Assembly (NCBI RefSeq): GCF_900188345.1
Contig: NZ_FZOD01000026.1
Location: 43,248-107,247, forward strand
Direction of reading: 5' to 3'
Source of the DNA: Streptosporangium subroseum
GTDB taxonomy: Bacteria > Actinomycetota > Actinomycetes > Streptosporangiales > Streptosporangiaceae
Length of the DNA: 64,000 nucleotides
Each line of letters starts with the position of its first letter. The first letter of the stretch is position 1. Positions 53,619 to 62,885 of this stretch are shown one piece after another. Under the pieces are notes generated by a model. The model had not been told where the DNA came from. It ran no database searches and worked only from the letters and a program-made list of their open reading frames with translations. Made by a program: the position numbers and the translations under genes.

Positions 53619-53632
53619 CTTGTTTGTACAAG
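53619..53632. promoter_or_regulatory. CTTGT-N4-ACAAG palindrome, candidate GntR operator
   Basis: Perfect 5-4-5 inverted repeat, 49 nt upstream of the substrate-binding protein start and overlapping the probable promoter. Assignment to the divergent UTRA regulator is inferred. Confidence 0.5.
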
Positions 53633-53680
53633 TTCGTCTACTTTCGTTGCTTATTCCGCGCCACCCCCTTGGGAGACAAA

Positions 53681-54847
53681 GTGCTCGCATCACGAATTCG
53701 CTTCGCCGGCTTGGCCGCGTTCCTCCTCGTAGGCGCTACGGCATGCGGTGCCGCTCCGAGCACCACCGCTGCCCCCGCCGCCGACGGCAGCGCCGCGGCC
53801 GGCGTGGACGCCAAGACCGCCGCCTCCGCGGCCGACTTCGGCGGGCTGGACAAGCTCGTCGAGGCCGCGAACAAGGAGGGCAAGCTCCACGTCATCGCCC
53901 TCCCGCCGGACTGGGCGAACTACGGCAAGATCATCGCAGCCTTCAAGGCGAAGTACCCCGGGATCCAGATCGAGGAAGAGACCCCCGACGCCGCCAGCGC
54001 CGACGAGATCAACGCGGTGAAGACCCGCAAGGGCCAGGACCGCGCCCCCGACGTGCTCGACATCGCCCAGTCCTTCGCGATCAGCGGTGCCGCAGAGGGC
54101 CTGTTCGCGCCCTACAAGGTCCAGACGTGGGACAAGATCCCCGAGAACCAGAAGGAGGCCACCGGCCTCTGGTTCAACGACTACGGCGGCTACGTCTCCA
54201 TCGGCTGCGACGCCAAGAAGATCACCACCTGCCCGACGAGCTTCGCCGACCTGCTCAAGCCCGAGTACAAGGGCAAGGTCGCCATGAACGGCAACCCGAC
54301 CCAGTCCGGCTCGGCGTTCGCGGGCGTGTACGCCGCGGCCCTGGCCAACGGCGGCTCCTTCGACGACATCCAGCCCGGCCTGGACTTCTTCAAGAAGCTG
54401 AAGGCCGCGGGCAACTTCAACCCGGTGGAGACCACCCCCGCCACCATCGAGAAGGGCGAGACCCAGATCAGCATCGACTGGGACTACAACAACGCCGCCT
54501 ACGCCCCCAAGATGGCCGAGAAGGGCCTGGACTGGAAGACGAACATCCCGTCCGACGGCAAATTCCTCCAGCTCTACGCGCAGGCCATCAACAAGGACGC
54601 CCCGCACCCCGCCGCCGCCCGCCTGTGGCAGGAGTTCCTCTACAGCCCCGAGGGCCAGAACCTCTACCTGGCCGGCTTCGCCCGCCCGGTGCTGCTGCCC
54701 GCCATGAAGGCCGACGGCTCGGTCGACGCGGCCGCCGAGGCCAACCTGCCCCCGGTGGACGGTGAGCCCGCCTTCCCGACCGAGGAGCAGGTCACCAAGG
54801 CGAAGGAAGTCCTGGCCTCCGGCTGGGGCGCCGCTGTCGCGGGCTGA
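53681..54847 (+). CDS. ABC importer substrate-binding lipoprotein
   Basis: 388-aa extracellular binding protein. GTG 53681 (GGGAGAC upstream) gives a lipoprotein signal with lipobox VGATAC-G at about residues 17-23, so it is anchored by lipid. The mature part resembles the Fe3+/2-aminoethylphosphonate/polyamine class (VIALPPDWANYGKIIAAF, DVLDIAQSF, GYVSIGCD). Start of a four-gene importer operon, with permease 1 three nt downstream. Ligand not provable from sequence; a phosphonate or similar anion is suggested by the downstream HAD hydrolase and the UTRA regulator. Confidence 0.88.
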   Translation: MLASRIRFAGLAAFLLVGATACGAAPSTTAAPAADGSAAAGVDAKTAASAADFGGLDKLVEAANKEGKLHVIALPPDWANYGKIIAAFKAKYPGIQIEEETPDAASADEINAVKTRKGQDRAPDVLDIAQSFAISGAAEGLFAPYKVQTWDKIPENQKEATGLWFNDYGGYVSIGCDAKKITTCPTSFADLLKPEYKGKVAMNGNPTQSGSAFAGVYAAALANGGSFDDIQPGLDFFKKLKAAGNFNPVETTPATIEKGETQISIDWDYNNAAYAPKMAEKGLDWKTNIPSDGKFLQLYAQAINKDAPHPAAARLWQEFLYSPEGQNLYLAGFARPVLLPAMKADGSVDAAAEANLPPVDGEPAFPTEEQVTKAKEVLASGWGAAVAG

Positions 54848-54850
54848 TCG

Positions 54851-55732
54851 ATGACGACCGACGGAGGTACGGCTGCCCAGGGCGGCAGCCGTACCCGTTC
54901 CAAGGGATGGCTCGCCGCCCTGCCCCTGCTCGCCTTCGTGGCACTTGCCTTCGGGATCCCGGCGATCGCGCTGCTGTTCGGCGCGTTCACCGTCAAGGAC
55001 CCGAAGACCCTCACCTCCTCGTTCAGCACCTCCAACCTGACCGAGAGCCTTCAGGGCAACTACCTCAACACCCTCCTCAGCAGCGTGCAGCTGTCGGCCG
55101 TGGTCGCGGTGCTCGGCGCGATCCTGGGCACCTTCCTCGCCCAGGCCGTGGTGACCTCCCGGTCCCGGGCGCTGCGCGAGTCGGTGCTCACCGCTTCGGG
55201 CGTTCTGGCCAACTTCGGCGGCGTGCCGCTGGCGTTCGCCTGGATCGCCACCCTGGGCAACGCCGGCGTCATCACCAAGGCCTTCGGACTCGCCGACGGC
55301 GGCTGGAGCCTGTACAACTTCTGGGGCCTGGCCCTGGTCTACATGTACTTCTCGGTGCCCCTGATGGTGCTCACCGTGGTCCCCGCACTGGACGGCCTGA
55401 AGCCGCAGTGGCGGGAGGCGGCGGGCAACAACGGCGCCACCACCTGGCAGTACTGGCGTCACGTCGGCATCCCGGTGCTGACGCCCTCGCTGCTCGGCGG
55501 CGTGGTACTGCTGTTCGGCGGCGCGTTCGCCGCCTACGCCACCGCCAGGGCGATGGTCGGCAGCACCGTCCCGCTGGTCACCCTGCAGATCGCGGACGCC
55601 CTGACCGGCAACGTGCTCATCGGGCACGAGAACATGGCGCTCGCGCTCAGCCTCGACATGATCGTCATCGCAGGTCTGGTCATGGCGGTCTACCTGCCGC
55701 TGCAGAAGAGGAGCAGCCGATGGTTGCGGTGA
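54851..55732 (+). CDS. ABC importer permease 1
   Basis: 293-aa inner-membrane subunit with about six TM helices. The EAA loop contacting the ATPase is EAAGNNGATTWQYWRHVGIP (last third). ATG 54851 is three nt past the preceding stop; its end overlaps permease 2 by 13 nt. Belongs to the CysTW/PotB-like family. Confidence 0.92.
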   Translation: MTTDGGTAAQGGSRTRSKGWLAALPLLAFVALAFGIPAIALLFGAFTVKDPKTLTSSFSTSNLTESLQGNYLNTLLSSVQLSAVVAVLGAILGTFLAQAVVTSRSRALRESVLTASGVLANFGGVPLAFAWIATLGNAGVITKAFGLADGGWSLYNFWGLALVYMYFSVPLMVLTVVPALDGLKPQWREAAGNNGATTWQYWRHVGIPVLTPSLLGGVVLLFGGAFAAYATARAMVGSTVPLVTLQIADALTGNVLIGHENMALALSLDMIVIAGLVMAVYLPLQKRSSRWLR

Positions 55733-56583
55733 CTCCGATCCTGGAGACCCCCCAGGTCGTCCCCCCCGCCCGCCGCCCGCGGCGTCCGAAGATCTGGCGC
55801 GGCGCGGTCCTGGGAATCGCGGCGATCTACTTCCTGGTTCCGCTGGGAGCCTCGTTCTGGTACTCGGTCTACAACGACCAGCAGGGCTTCTCCCTCAGCG
55901 CCTACCTGGACATCTTCAGTGCCGAGGGCTTCGGCACGAGCATGCTGCTCTCGCTCGCGCTGGCCGTCGCCACGATCGTGCTGGTGCTCGGTCTCACGCT
56001 TCCGGCGATGCTGGCCGTACGGCTCAGCGCACCCAGGCTGGGCCCCGTGCTGGAGGTGATCTGCACGCTTCCGCTGGTCGTGCCGCCGATCACCTTCGTG
56101 GCCGGGATCAGCATGGTGCTGCGCTGGGGACCCGACTACCTGGCCGCCACACCGCTGTGGGGGACCCTGATCGCGATCCAGAACGAGACGTTCCCCGTGG
56201 TGCTCGTGCTGGCCTACGTGGTGCTGGCGCTGCCGTTCGTCTACCGCTCGCTGGACGCCGGGCTCCGCGCGATCGACGTGCGCACCCTGGTCGAGGCGGC
56301 CCGCAACCTGGGCGCGTCGTGGCCGCACGTGGTGTTCCGGGTGATCATCCCCAACCTGCGCACGGCCATCGCCGGCGCCTCGTTCCTCACCCTCGCGCTG
56401 GTGCTCGGCGAGTACACCATCGCCGCGCTTCTCGGCTACCGAACCTTCCCGGTCTGGATCGTGACGATCTCCGGGGCCAACGGCCAGCTCTCCGTGGCCG
56501 TCTCGATCCTCAGCCTGCTGCTCATCTGGCTGCTGCTGCTCTTCCTGTCCAGCGCGGGTTCCAAACGAAGGAGCACCTCATGA
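55720..56583 (+). CDS. ABC importer permease 2
   Basis: 287-aa permease, PotC-like. ATG 55720 has AGAGGAG upstream inside permease 1. About six TM helices; EAA loop EAARNLGASWPHVVFRVIIP. Forms a heterodimer with permease 1. Its stop overlaps the ATPase start by 4 nt. Confidence 0.92.
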   Translation: MVAVTPILETPQVVPPARRPRRPKIWRGAVLGIAAIYFLVPLGASFWYSVYNDQQGFSLSAYLDIFSAEGFGTSMLLSLALAVATIVLVLGLTLPAMLAVRLSAPRLGPVLEVICTLPLVVPPITFVAGISMVLRWGPDYLAATPLWGTLIAIQNETFPVVLVLAYVVLALPFVYRSLDAGLRAIDVRTLVEAARNLGASWPHVVFRVIIPNLRTAIAGASFLTLALVLGEYTIAALLGYRTFPVWIVTISGANGQLSVAVSILSLLLIWLLLLFLSSAGSKRRSTS

Positions 56584-57674
56584 CCGCCAGCGTCGAGTTC
56601 CGGGGGTTGCGTCGTGTGTTCGGCAGCACGACCGCCCTGGACGGCCTGGACCTGACCATCGCGCCCGGTGAGCTGATAGCTCTCCTCGGTCCCTCCGGCT
56701 GTGGCAAGACCACGGCGCTGCGGTGCGTGGCGGGCTTCGAAACCCCGGACGCGGGCGCCGTGCTCGTGGACGGCAAGGACATCACCCGCCTGCCCGCCAA
56801 CCGCAGGGACGCGGGCATGGTCTTCCAGTCCTACAGCCTGTTCCCCAACCTCAACGTCCGCGACAACGTGGCGTTCGGGCTCCGGGTCCGCAAGGTGCCC
56901 GCCGCCAAGCGCCACGCACGGGCGGCGGAGCTGCTGGAGCTGGTCGGTCTTCCCACGCATGCCGAGCGCTACCCGCACGAGATGTCCGGTGGCCAGCAGC
57001 AGCGCGTCGCGCTAGCCAGGGCGCTGGCGCTGGAGCCGCGCGTGCTGCTGCTGGACGAACCACTGTCGGCGCTGGACGCCAAGGTCCGCGTCACGCTGCG
57101 CGAGGAGATCCGGCGGCTCCAGCTGGAGCTGGGCATCACCACCATCTTCGTGACCCACGACCAGGAGGAGGCCCTCTCGGTCGCCGACCGGGTCGCGGTG
57201 CTGCGCAGCGGGCGGCTGGAGCAGTGCGGCCCCCCGGCCGAGGTCTACGACCGGCCGTCCACTCCCTTCGTGGCCGAGTTCGTCGGCACGATGAACCACA
57301 TCCCCGGCCGGCTGTCGGGCAACGAGGTCACCGTCCTCGGCCAGCTCCTCCCGGTGGACGGCCCGGTCCCCTCTTCTTCCTCCGAGGTGGACGTGCTGAT
57401 CCGGCCCGAGGCCGTGCTCGTCACCCCCTCCTCCGAGGGAAGTGCGATGATCGTGGCGTCGTCGTTCCGCGGCTCGTCCGCGCGACTGCGCGTGCAGCTG
57501 GGCGAGCTGGAGGTCCTCTCCGATGTGCCCGGCCACGAAGCGATGCGGCTGGCCCCCGGTACGCGGGTGAGCGTCAGCCTCGTGCAGCGTCCCGTCCTGG
57601 TCGCCGAACGCACCGCCGCCGTCCCCGCCGTTCAGGCGTCCGCCAAGTCGGGGAACCCCGCCGGTGTCAGTTGA
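56580..57674 (+). CDS. ABC importer ATP-binding protein
   Basis: 364-aa ATPase energising the importer. Walker A GPSGCGKTT (about 38-46), Q-loop FQSYSLFPN, signature MSGGQQQRVALARA, Walker B LLLDEPLSALD, H-loop THDQEE. A C-terminal TOBE-like domain (about 240-350) follows, as in PotA/FbpC-type importers. Starts on ATGA overlap and overlaps the HAD gene by 11 nt. Confidence 0.93.
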   Translation: MTASVEFRGLRRVFGSTTALDGLDLTIAPGELIALLGPSGCGKTTALRCVAGFETPDAGAVLVDGKDITRLPANRRDAGMVFQSYSLFPNLNVRDNVAFGLRVRKVPAAKRHARAAELLELVGLPTHAERYPHEMSGGQQQRVALARALALEPRVLLLDEPLSALDAKVRVTLREEIRRLQLELGITTIFVTHDQEEALSVADRVAVLRSGRLEQCGPPAEVYDRPSTPFVAEFVGTMNHIPGRLSGNEVTVLGQLLPVDGPVPSSSSEVDVLIRPEAVLVTPSSEGSAMIVASSFRGSSARLRVQLGELEVLSDVPGHEAMRLAPGTRVSVSLVQRPVLVAERTAAVPAVQASAKSGNPAGVS

Positions 57675-58362
57675 GCTCCGGGCCGTCCTGTTCGACATGG
57701 ACGGCACGCTCGTGGACACCGAGGGAATGTGGTGGGACGCGTGCGCGGCGGTGGCGGCGGAGCTCGGCCTGGAGCTGACCGACGCCGAAACCGGCCACGT
57801 GCTCGGCCGTCCGGTCGAGCACGTGGCGGCCCACCTCCTGCGGCGCGCCCCGTCCTCCCCGTCTTCCTCGGACACGGCCGACACGACCGACGCGCGGCTC
57901 GCCGAGGTCGGCGGGTGGCTCATCGAGGCCTTCGCGGAGCGGATCGCGGAAGGGGTGACGCCGTTGCCCGGCGCGATCCGGCTGCTGGACGACCTGCGGG
58001 CGGCCGACATGCCCGTCGCGCTGGTCAGCGCCTCCCCCCGGCAGATCGTGGACACGGTGCTGCGCACGATCGGGGCGGAGCGATTCGCCCTGGTCGTGGC
58101 GGCCGAGGACACCGTACGCGCCAAGCCGCTGCCCGATCCGTACCTCAAGGCCGCCGCCAACCTGGGCGTGGCCCCCGCCGAGTGCGTGGCCGTGGAGGAC
58201 AGTCCCACCGGCCTCGCCGCCGCGCACTCGGCCGGGTGCCGGGTGCTCGCGGTCTCCGGCGGCATGACGGTGCCGGACGACGTCCTGATCATGGACAGCC
58301 TGGAACGCGTGGATCTGCCGCTGCTACGGCGATTGATCGAAGGAAGGACATCGATAGGCTGA
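57664..58362 (+). CDS. HAD superfamily hydrolase (beta-phosphoglucomutase/phosphatase type)
   Basis: 232-aa phosphatase. Motif I LFDMDGTLVDTEG (nucleophile Asp at residue 10), motif II VSASP, motif III K in RAKPLPDPY and motif IV VEDSPTG. The cap domain is in the C1 position (about 18-90). GTG 57664 inside the ATPase gene ties it to the importer, which suggests it dephosphorylates the imported compound or a product of it. No phosphonatase lysine signature is seen, so simple phosphonoacetaldehyde hydrolysis is not supported. Confidence 0.9.
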   Translation: MSVELRAVLFDMDGTLVDTEGMWWDACAAVAAELGLELTDAETGHVLGRPVEHVAAHLLRRAPSSPSSSDTADTTDARLAEVGGWLIEAFAERIAEGVTPLPGAIRLLDDLRAADMPVALVSASPRQIVDTVLRTIGAERFALVVAAEDTVRAKPLPDPYLKAAANLGVAPAECVAVEDSPTGLAAAHSAGCRVLAVSGGMTVPDDVLIMDSLERVDLPLLRRLIEGRTSIG

Positions 58363-58381
58363 GCCACTCATGTGACCACAT

Positions 58382-60250
58382 ATGCGGTTAGGTACGACTG
58401 TGAACAATCTCAGTCCCGGCGAATTTCTGCAGATCGGGCGATACCGCGTGCTCAGCCAACTGGGCAGAGGCGGGATGGGCACGGTCTACCTCGGCGAATC
58501 CGCGGACGGGCAGCAGGTCGCCATCAAGGTGATCAACCCGGAGTACAGCCAGCACGAGCAGTTCCGGATGCGCTTCCGCCGGGAGGCCGACGCGGCCCAG
58601 AGAGTTCGCCGGTTCTGCACGGCCGCGGTGATCGAGGCCGCACTCGACGGCGACCAGCTCTACGTCGTCACCGAGTACGTGACCGGCCCGAACCTGGAGG
58701 AGGCCGTACGGGCGCAGGGGCCGCTGCGCGGCTCCAGCCTCGACGCGCTGGCGGTCGGCGTGGCGACCGCGCTGACCGCGATCCACAGCGCCGGGGTCGT
58801 GCACCGCGACCTCAAGCCGTCCAACGTGCTGCTCTCCCCCATCGGCCCCCGAGTGATCGACTTCGGCATCGCCCGCGCGCTCGACACGCTCAGCGGGATC
58901 ACCGGAACCGGCGAGATCATCGGCACGCCCCGCTACATGGCGCCCGAGGTGCTGCGCGGCGAGCCGGTCTCTCCCGCGTGCGACGTGTTCTCGTGGGGCT
59001 GCCTGGTGGCCTTCGCCGCCAGCGGCCGGCCGCCGTTCGGCGGGGAGGCGCTGCCCGCGGTGCTGTACCAGGTGCTCAACACCGAGCCCTCACTGGAGAA
59101 CATGGAGCCCGCGCTGCGGGAGCTGGTGACCTACGCCATCGCCAAGGATCCCAGCCGCCGGCCCACCTCCCAGCAGGTCCTCGACCACCTGGTCGGCCGC
59201 TCCGCCGCGCCCGAGCAGACGGCCTACTCGGTCCAGGCCGCCTGGCAGCAGAGCCCTTCCACGCAGGGTCCGTCCTTGCAGGGTCCGTCCACGCAGCGTT
59301 CGTCCGTACAGAGCCCGTCCACGCAGCGTCCGTCCACGCATCGTCCGTCCACGCAGCGTCCGGCCGCCCAGACCACGCCCGCGGCGCACGAGACCGTGCC
59401 CTGGGCGGAAACCGCCGGACCGGCGGGGCAGCCTCCCGGCCCCGGCTCCGGTCGCACGGTTCCGGCGTCCCCGCGGGCCGGGCGACCGGCGGGCCAGAGG
59501 AAAATCCTCATCGGGGCTGCCGTGGCGGCCCTGATCGCGATTGGCGGCGGGCTGGGCCTGTATCTCGCGCTCTCCCCCGGCGGTCCTCCCGAGGATCTCG
59601 CCCTGCTCTACCAGGACGACTTCACCCAGAGCGGGACCGGCTGGACCGGCGGCCCCTACGATCCGGCCGTCGACAGGTACGGCTACGCCTCCGAGGGCTA
59701 CTACGCCCTTGACGTGAACGGCGAATACGCCCTTCTGCGGGAGGAGGCGCCGACCGGCTTCGTGAGTGCCCCTCCGGCCACCCCCAACCCCACGGCCAGT
59801 CCCACCCCGATCACTCCCGCCCGGCTGCTTCTCGGCGTCGACGTCGGGATCCGCTCCGGCAGCGCCGGCCCGGGTGAGTACGGGCTGTTCTGCCGGGGCA
59901 AGGACGACACCAAGGCCACTCGTTACGAGTTTCTGCTCGACACCGCGGGCAACGCCCGCATCCGCAAGTCCGTGGAGAGCGCCGGAGGCGAGCTCACCAA
60001 GCCCGTCCCCGTCGACCTGCCCAAGGATCAGACCACCCGGCTCCAGGCCGAGTGCTCCGGCGACGCGGACGGTGTGCAGCTGACCATGTGGGTCAACGGC
60101 GCGCGGGTCCAGTCCGTCCGGGACACCAACCCGCTGCCCAGCGGGGAGGTCGGCATGATCGCCCGGGTCGGCGAGAAGAGCAAGGCCATCCTCAAGGCGT
60201 CGTTCGACAACTTCACCATGCACGGCCCGCTCTCCGCCAAGAGCCCCTGA
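58382..60250 (+). CDS. Transmembrane Ser/Thr protein kinase (Pkn type)
   Basis: 622-aa receptor-like kinase. Kinase domain about 20-285: LGRGGMGTVY, K49 in VAIKV, HRDLKPSN, DFGIA, TPRYMAPE. A linker of PSTQ/R pentapeptide repeats (about 290-340) precedes one TM helix (ILIGAAVAALIAIGGGLGLY, near 375-400) and an extracellular beta-rich domain of about 200 residues (DDFTQSGTGW, resembling LamG/DUF1080-type sugar-binding folds). ATG 58382 is used; GTG 58400 has a better-placed AGG and is an alternative. Confidence 0.92.
   Translation: MRLGTTVNNLSPGEFLQIGRYRVLSQLGRGGMGTVYLGESADGQQVAIKVINPEYSQHEQFRMRFRREADAAQRVRRFCTAAVIEAALDGDQLYVVTEYVTGPNLEEAVRAQGPLRGSSLDALAVGVATALTAIHSAGVVHRDLKPSNVLLSPIGPRVIDFGIARALDTLSGITGTGEIIGTPRYMAPEVLRGEPVSPACDVFSWGCLVAFAASGRPPFGGEALPAVLYQVLNTEPSLENMEPALRELVTYAIAKDPSRRPTSQQVLDHLVGRSAAPEQTAYSVQAAWQQSPSTQGPSLQGPSTQRSSVQSPSTQRPSTHRPSTQRPAAQTTPAAHETVPWAETAGPAGQPPGPGSGRTVPASPRAGRPAGQRKILIGAAVAALIAIGGGLGLYLALSPGGPPEDLALLYQDDFTQSGTGWTGGPYDPAVDRYGYASEGYYALDVNGEYALLREEAPTGFVSAPPATPNPTASPTPITPARLLLGVDVGIRSGSAGPGEYGLFCRGKDDTKATRYEFLLDTAGNARIRKSVESAGGELTKPVPVDLPKDQTTRLQAECSGDADGVQLTMWVNGARVQSVRDTNPLPSGEVGMIARVGEKSKAILKASFDNFTMHGPLSAKSP
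59260..59370. repeat. 15-bp repeats coding PSTQR in the kinase linker
   Basis: GTCCGTCCACGCAGC-like 15-mers recur about seven times with substitutions (CAGGGT, CAGCGT, CATCGT), encoding a pentapeptide array of PSTQR/PSTQG/PSTHR. It lies between the kinase domain and the TM helix. Confidence 0.8.
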
Positions 60251-60329
60251 CCGAAAACGGGAACAACGAATGATCGGCACGAGGTTGGGGACGATCAAAG
60301 CGTCCGACTGACCGAAGGAGCTCAGCGCA

Positions 60330-61289
60330 ATGCGTGCCATCGTCATCTCCGCCACGGGCGGGCCCGAGGCTCTCACCTACACCGATCATCCGGACCCCGA
60401 GATGAATCCGGGTGACGTCCTGATCGACGTCGCCGCCGCCGGAGTGAACTTCATCGACGTTTATCACCGGATGGGCCGCTACCCGCTGTCCCTGCCCTTC
60501 GTTCCCGGCAAGGAGGGCGCGGGCACCGTCGCCGCGGTCGGCGAGGACGTGCGGGAGTTCGCCGTCGGCGACACCGTGGCCTGGGGGAACGTGATCGGCA
60601 GCTATGCCTCGAAGGTCGTGGTGCCCGCGTCCCACCTGCTCGCCGTACCCGACGGGGTCACGGCGGAGTCCGCGGCGGCCATCATGCTCCAGGGGATGAC
60701 CGCGCACTATCTGACCCACTCCACCTACGAGGTGAAGCCGGGCGACGACGTGCTGGTGCACGCCGCCGCGGGAGGAATGGGCCTGCTGCTCACCCAGATC
60801 GCCAAGCTGCGCGGCGCCCGGGTGATCGCCACGGTCTCCACCGAGGAGAAGGAGAAGCTGGCCCGCCAGGCAGGCGCCGACGAGGTCCTCCGCTACAGCG
60901 GCTTCGCCGAGGCGGTCCGCGAGCTGACCGGTTCCGGCGTGCACGTCGTCTACGACGGTGTGGGCGCGACCACCTTCGACGAGAGCATCGCCTCGCTGCG
61001 CCCGCGCGGCATGATGGCCCTGTACGGCCAGGCCAGCGGCCCGGTCCCGCCCATCGACCCTCAGATTCTCGCCCAGAGAGGCTCGCTCTTCCTGACCCGC
61101 CCCACCCTCGACTTCTACATCGCCACCCGCGAGGAGCTGACCGGGCGGGCCGCCGACCTCTTCGGCTGGGTGGCCTCCGGACAGCTCCGCGTGCACATCT
61201 CCCACCGTTACCCGCTGGCCGAGGCCGCCCAGGCACACGAGGACCTCGAGGCCCGCCGCACCACCGGCAAGGTGTTGCTCATCCCCTGA
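60330..61289 (+). CDS. NADPH:quinone oxidoreductase family protein (MDR/QOR type)
   Basis: 319-aa medium-chain dehydrogenase without catalytic zinc. Nucleotide-binding region VLVHAAAGGMGLLLTQIAKL (AAGGVG-like) in the middle; N-terminal GroES fold with INFIDVYHRMGRYPLSLPFV-type quinone reductase signature. ATG 60330 has AAGGAGC upstream. Ends in GKVLLIP as usual. Reduces quinones or enones with NADPH. Confidence 0.93.
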   Translation: MRAIVISATGGPEALTYTDHPDPEMNPGDVLIDVAAAGVNFIDVYHRMGRYPLSLPFVPGKEGAGTVAAVGEDVREFAVGDTVAWGNVIGSYASKVVVPASHLLAVPDGVTAESAAAIMLQGMTAHYLTHSTYEVKPGDDVLVHAAAGGMGLLLTQIAKLRGARVIATVSTEEKEKLARQAGADEVLRYSGFAEAVRELTGSGVHVVYDGVGATTFDESIASLRPRGMMALYGQASGPVPPIDPQILAQRGSLFLTRPTLDFYIATREELTGRAADLFGWVASGQLRVHISHRYPLAEAAQAHEDLEARRTTGKVLLIP

Positions 61290-61606
61290 GGACCTTGAGG
61301 CCCCTCGTGCGGGACCTGGGCCCGGACTGTGGCGGCACCTTCCAGCACAACGGCAGCCCCCGGGGTGCTACGGGGCGCTGATGTACGGCTCGCCTGACGG
61401 CAACAGGACCCTGACCGCCTCGGTGACCACCGGGGACGCCACAATCGGCCCGGCGCAGGAGTTCCCGAAGGCGCTGGACAGGCTCGTCAAGGAGGTGTTC
61501 CGCGGCGGGCTGACGGGGGCCAAGCCGGCAGTGGACGGGGAGACATCACCGGACACGGAGCTCCTCGAACATGCGCGGCCAACGTTCCGTGCCCGGGATG
61601 CGCGGC
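61290..61606. other. Intergenic region with a short unassigned frame
   Basis: 317 nt. A plus-strand frame from ATG 61381 runs into the end of the LysR gene and reads YGSPDGNRTLTASV, EFPKALDRLVKEVF, which looks more protein-like than its flanks. It could be the remnant of a lost gene; no ribosome-binding site or family is recognised. Confidence 0.35.
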
Positions 61607-62494
61607 TCAGACGACGAGGGTGCCGATGTCGGCGGCGACTCGGGCGAAGGCCCGGATGAGGTCGTTCTCGGCCTCGCTACGCCACACCAGGCCGAACGGC
61701 AGGGCGTCGATGTCATTTACGGGCAGGTAGGCGATGTCGGGCCGGCTCCAGAAGCGCCTCATGTGGGCGGGGAAGAGGTTGACGAGCTCCCCGGCGCTGG
61801 TCAGGGCGAGGATCTCCTCGCTGTTGCTCACCAAGAGGCCGCGTTCGATAGGGCGGCCCTTGCGGGTGTGGGACGGGAGGAAGCTGTCGGCCCAGTAGTC
61901 CGGCCTTGACGGGACGTCGCTGTGCTGGAAGTCGGCGAGTATCTCCAGCGAGACGGAGGTGCGCCGGGTGAGTTCGTGGTCGGTGGACACGGCCACCACC
62001 CGGGGGTCGGCGAACAGGACCGAGCCCACCGTCAGGTCGGGTTCTTCGACCGGCAGCCAGCAGATCAGGACGTCGACGTCGCCGCGGCGCAACCCGGCGA
62101 ACGGGTCGCTGAAGGGGGCGTGCTGGATCTGCAGCTTCCACTGCGGGTGGCGGGTGCGGAAGGTCTCCCAGTAGGGGCGCAGGTCTTGAGCGTTGAGGGG
62201 GATCATGCCGACGCGTAGCACGGCGGTGACGCCTTGGGCGGCGAGTTTGGCGCGGCGCATGCCGTCCTGGAGCCCGGTGTAGACGGGCCAGAGGTCGTCG
62301 CGGAGCTGGCGGCCGAGCGGGGTCAGCCGGACCGTGCGGTTGGTGCGCTCGAACAGCGGGGCGCCGATCTGGCGTTCCTGTTTCTTGATGGCCTGGGTGA
62401 CGCGGGCGGGGGTGACGCGCAGCCGTTCGGCGGTCCGGCTGAAATGCAGCTCTTCGGCAAGGGTCAGGAAGATCTCGATGTCGCGAAGTTCCAC
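61607..62494 (-). CDS. LysR family transcriptional regulator
   Basis: 295-aa LysR-type activator. N-terminal HTH (ELRDIEIFLTLAEELHFSRT, then LRVTPARVTQAIKKQE), followed by a substrate-binding-like effector domain (VLRVGMIPLN, DVDVLICWLP). GTG 62494 has GAGAGAG upstream; the longer frame to 62599 is less likely. Divergent from a decayed SDR gene, its probable former target. Confidence 0.9.
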   Translation of the reverse strand: MELRDIEIFLTLAEELHFSRTAERLRVTPARVTQAIKKQERQIGAPLFERTNRTVRLTPLGRQLRDDLWPVYTGLQDGMRRAKLAAQGVTAVLRVGMIPLNAQDLRPYWETFRTRHPQWKLQIQHAPFSDPFAGLRRGDVDVLICWLPVEEPDLTVGSVLFADPRVVAVSTDHELTRRTSVSLEILADFQHSDVPSRPDYWADSFLPSHTRKGRPIERGLLVSNSEEILALTSAGELVNLFPAHMRRFWSRPDIAYLPVNDIDALPFGLVWRSEAENDLIRAFARVAADIGTLVV

Positions 62495-62614
62495 GACTCT
62501 CTCTCGCGTTAACTCGAGGGTTAATACTGCTTTGCGTACTTCGTCATTGTTCCAGATGGTTGTTCGCGTTGATCCTAGTTGCCGGGAGAGTTGGACCACT
62601 TCTGGAGTGACGAC

Positions 62615-62800
62615 ATGACGCCTTTGACAGGCAAGGCGGCGCTGGTGACCGGGGCCTCGCGCGAGATCGGGCGGGCCATCGCGCGGCGGCCGGCGACCGA
62701 CGGGGCGAGGGTGCTCCCGCCGCGTCCACGACGGCGAAGCCGGGGATCGACATCTCCGGCGGGCTGACGCGGCCCGTCTTCTCCTCAGGGGGTGGCGGCG
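62615..62800 (+). pseudogene. Short-chain dehydrogenase/reductase remnant with internal deletion
   Basis: ATG 62615 begins a clear SDR N-terminus (GKAALVTGASREIGRAIARR), but the Rossmann fold stops after about 33 residues. Shortly after, in another frame, KPGIDISGGLTRP resembles the C-terminal end of SDRs. About 190 codons including the Tyr-Lys catalytic pair are missing, and the join shifts frame. Hence non-functional. Confidence 0.7.
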
Positions 62801-62885
62801 GGCTCACTCACGAGCAGCGATCAGGTCGCCCGCACCCACCCGCTTGCGGACTCGGCTTATGCCCCATCTATTTAGTGTTGCTAGG

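Larger units (their letters stand above)
53169..53680. other. Divergent regulatory region with 36-bp tandem repeats
   Basis: 512 nt between the GntR gene and the importer operon. The left part is a GC-rich 36-bp repeat array (described separately). The right part (53470-53680) is less GC-rich and holds a CTTGT-TTGT-ACAAG palindrome at 53619-53632 that may be the GntR operator, about 50 nt before the importer start. Confidence 0.6.
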
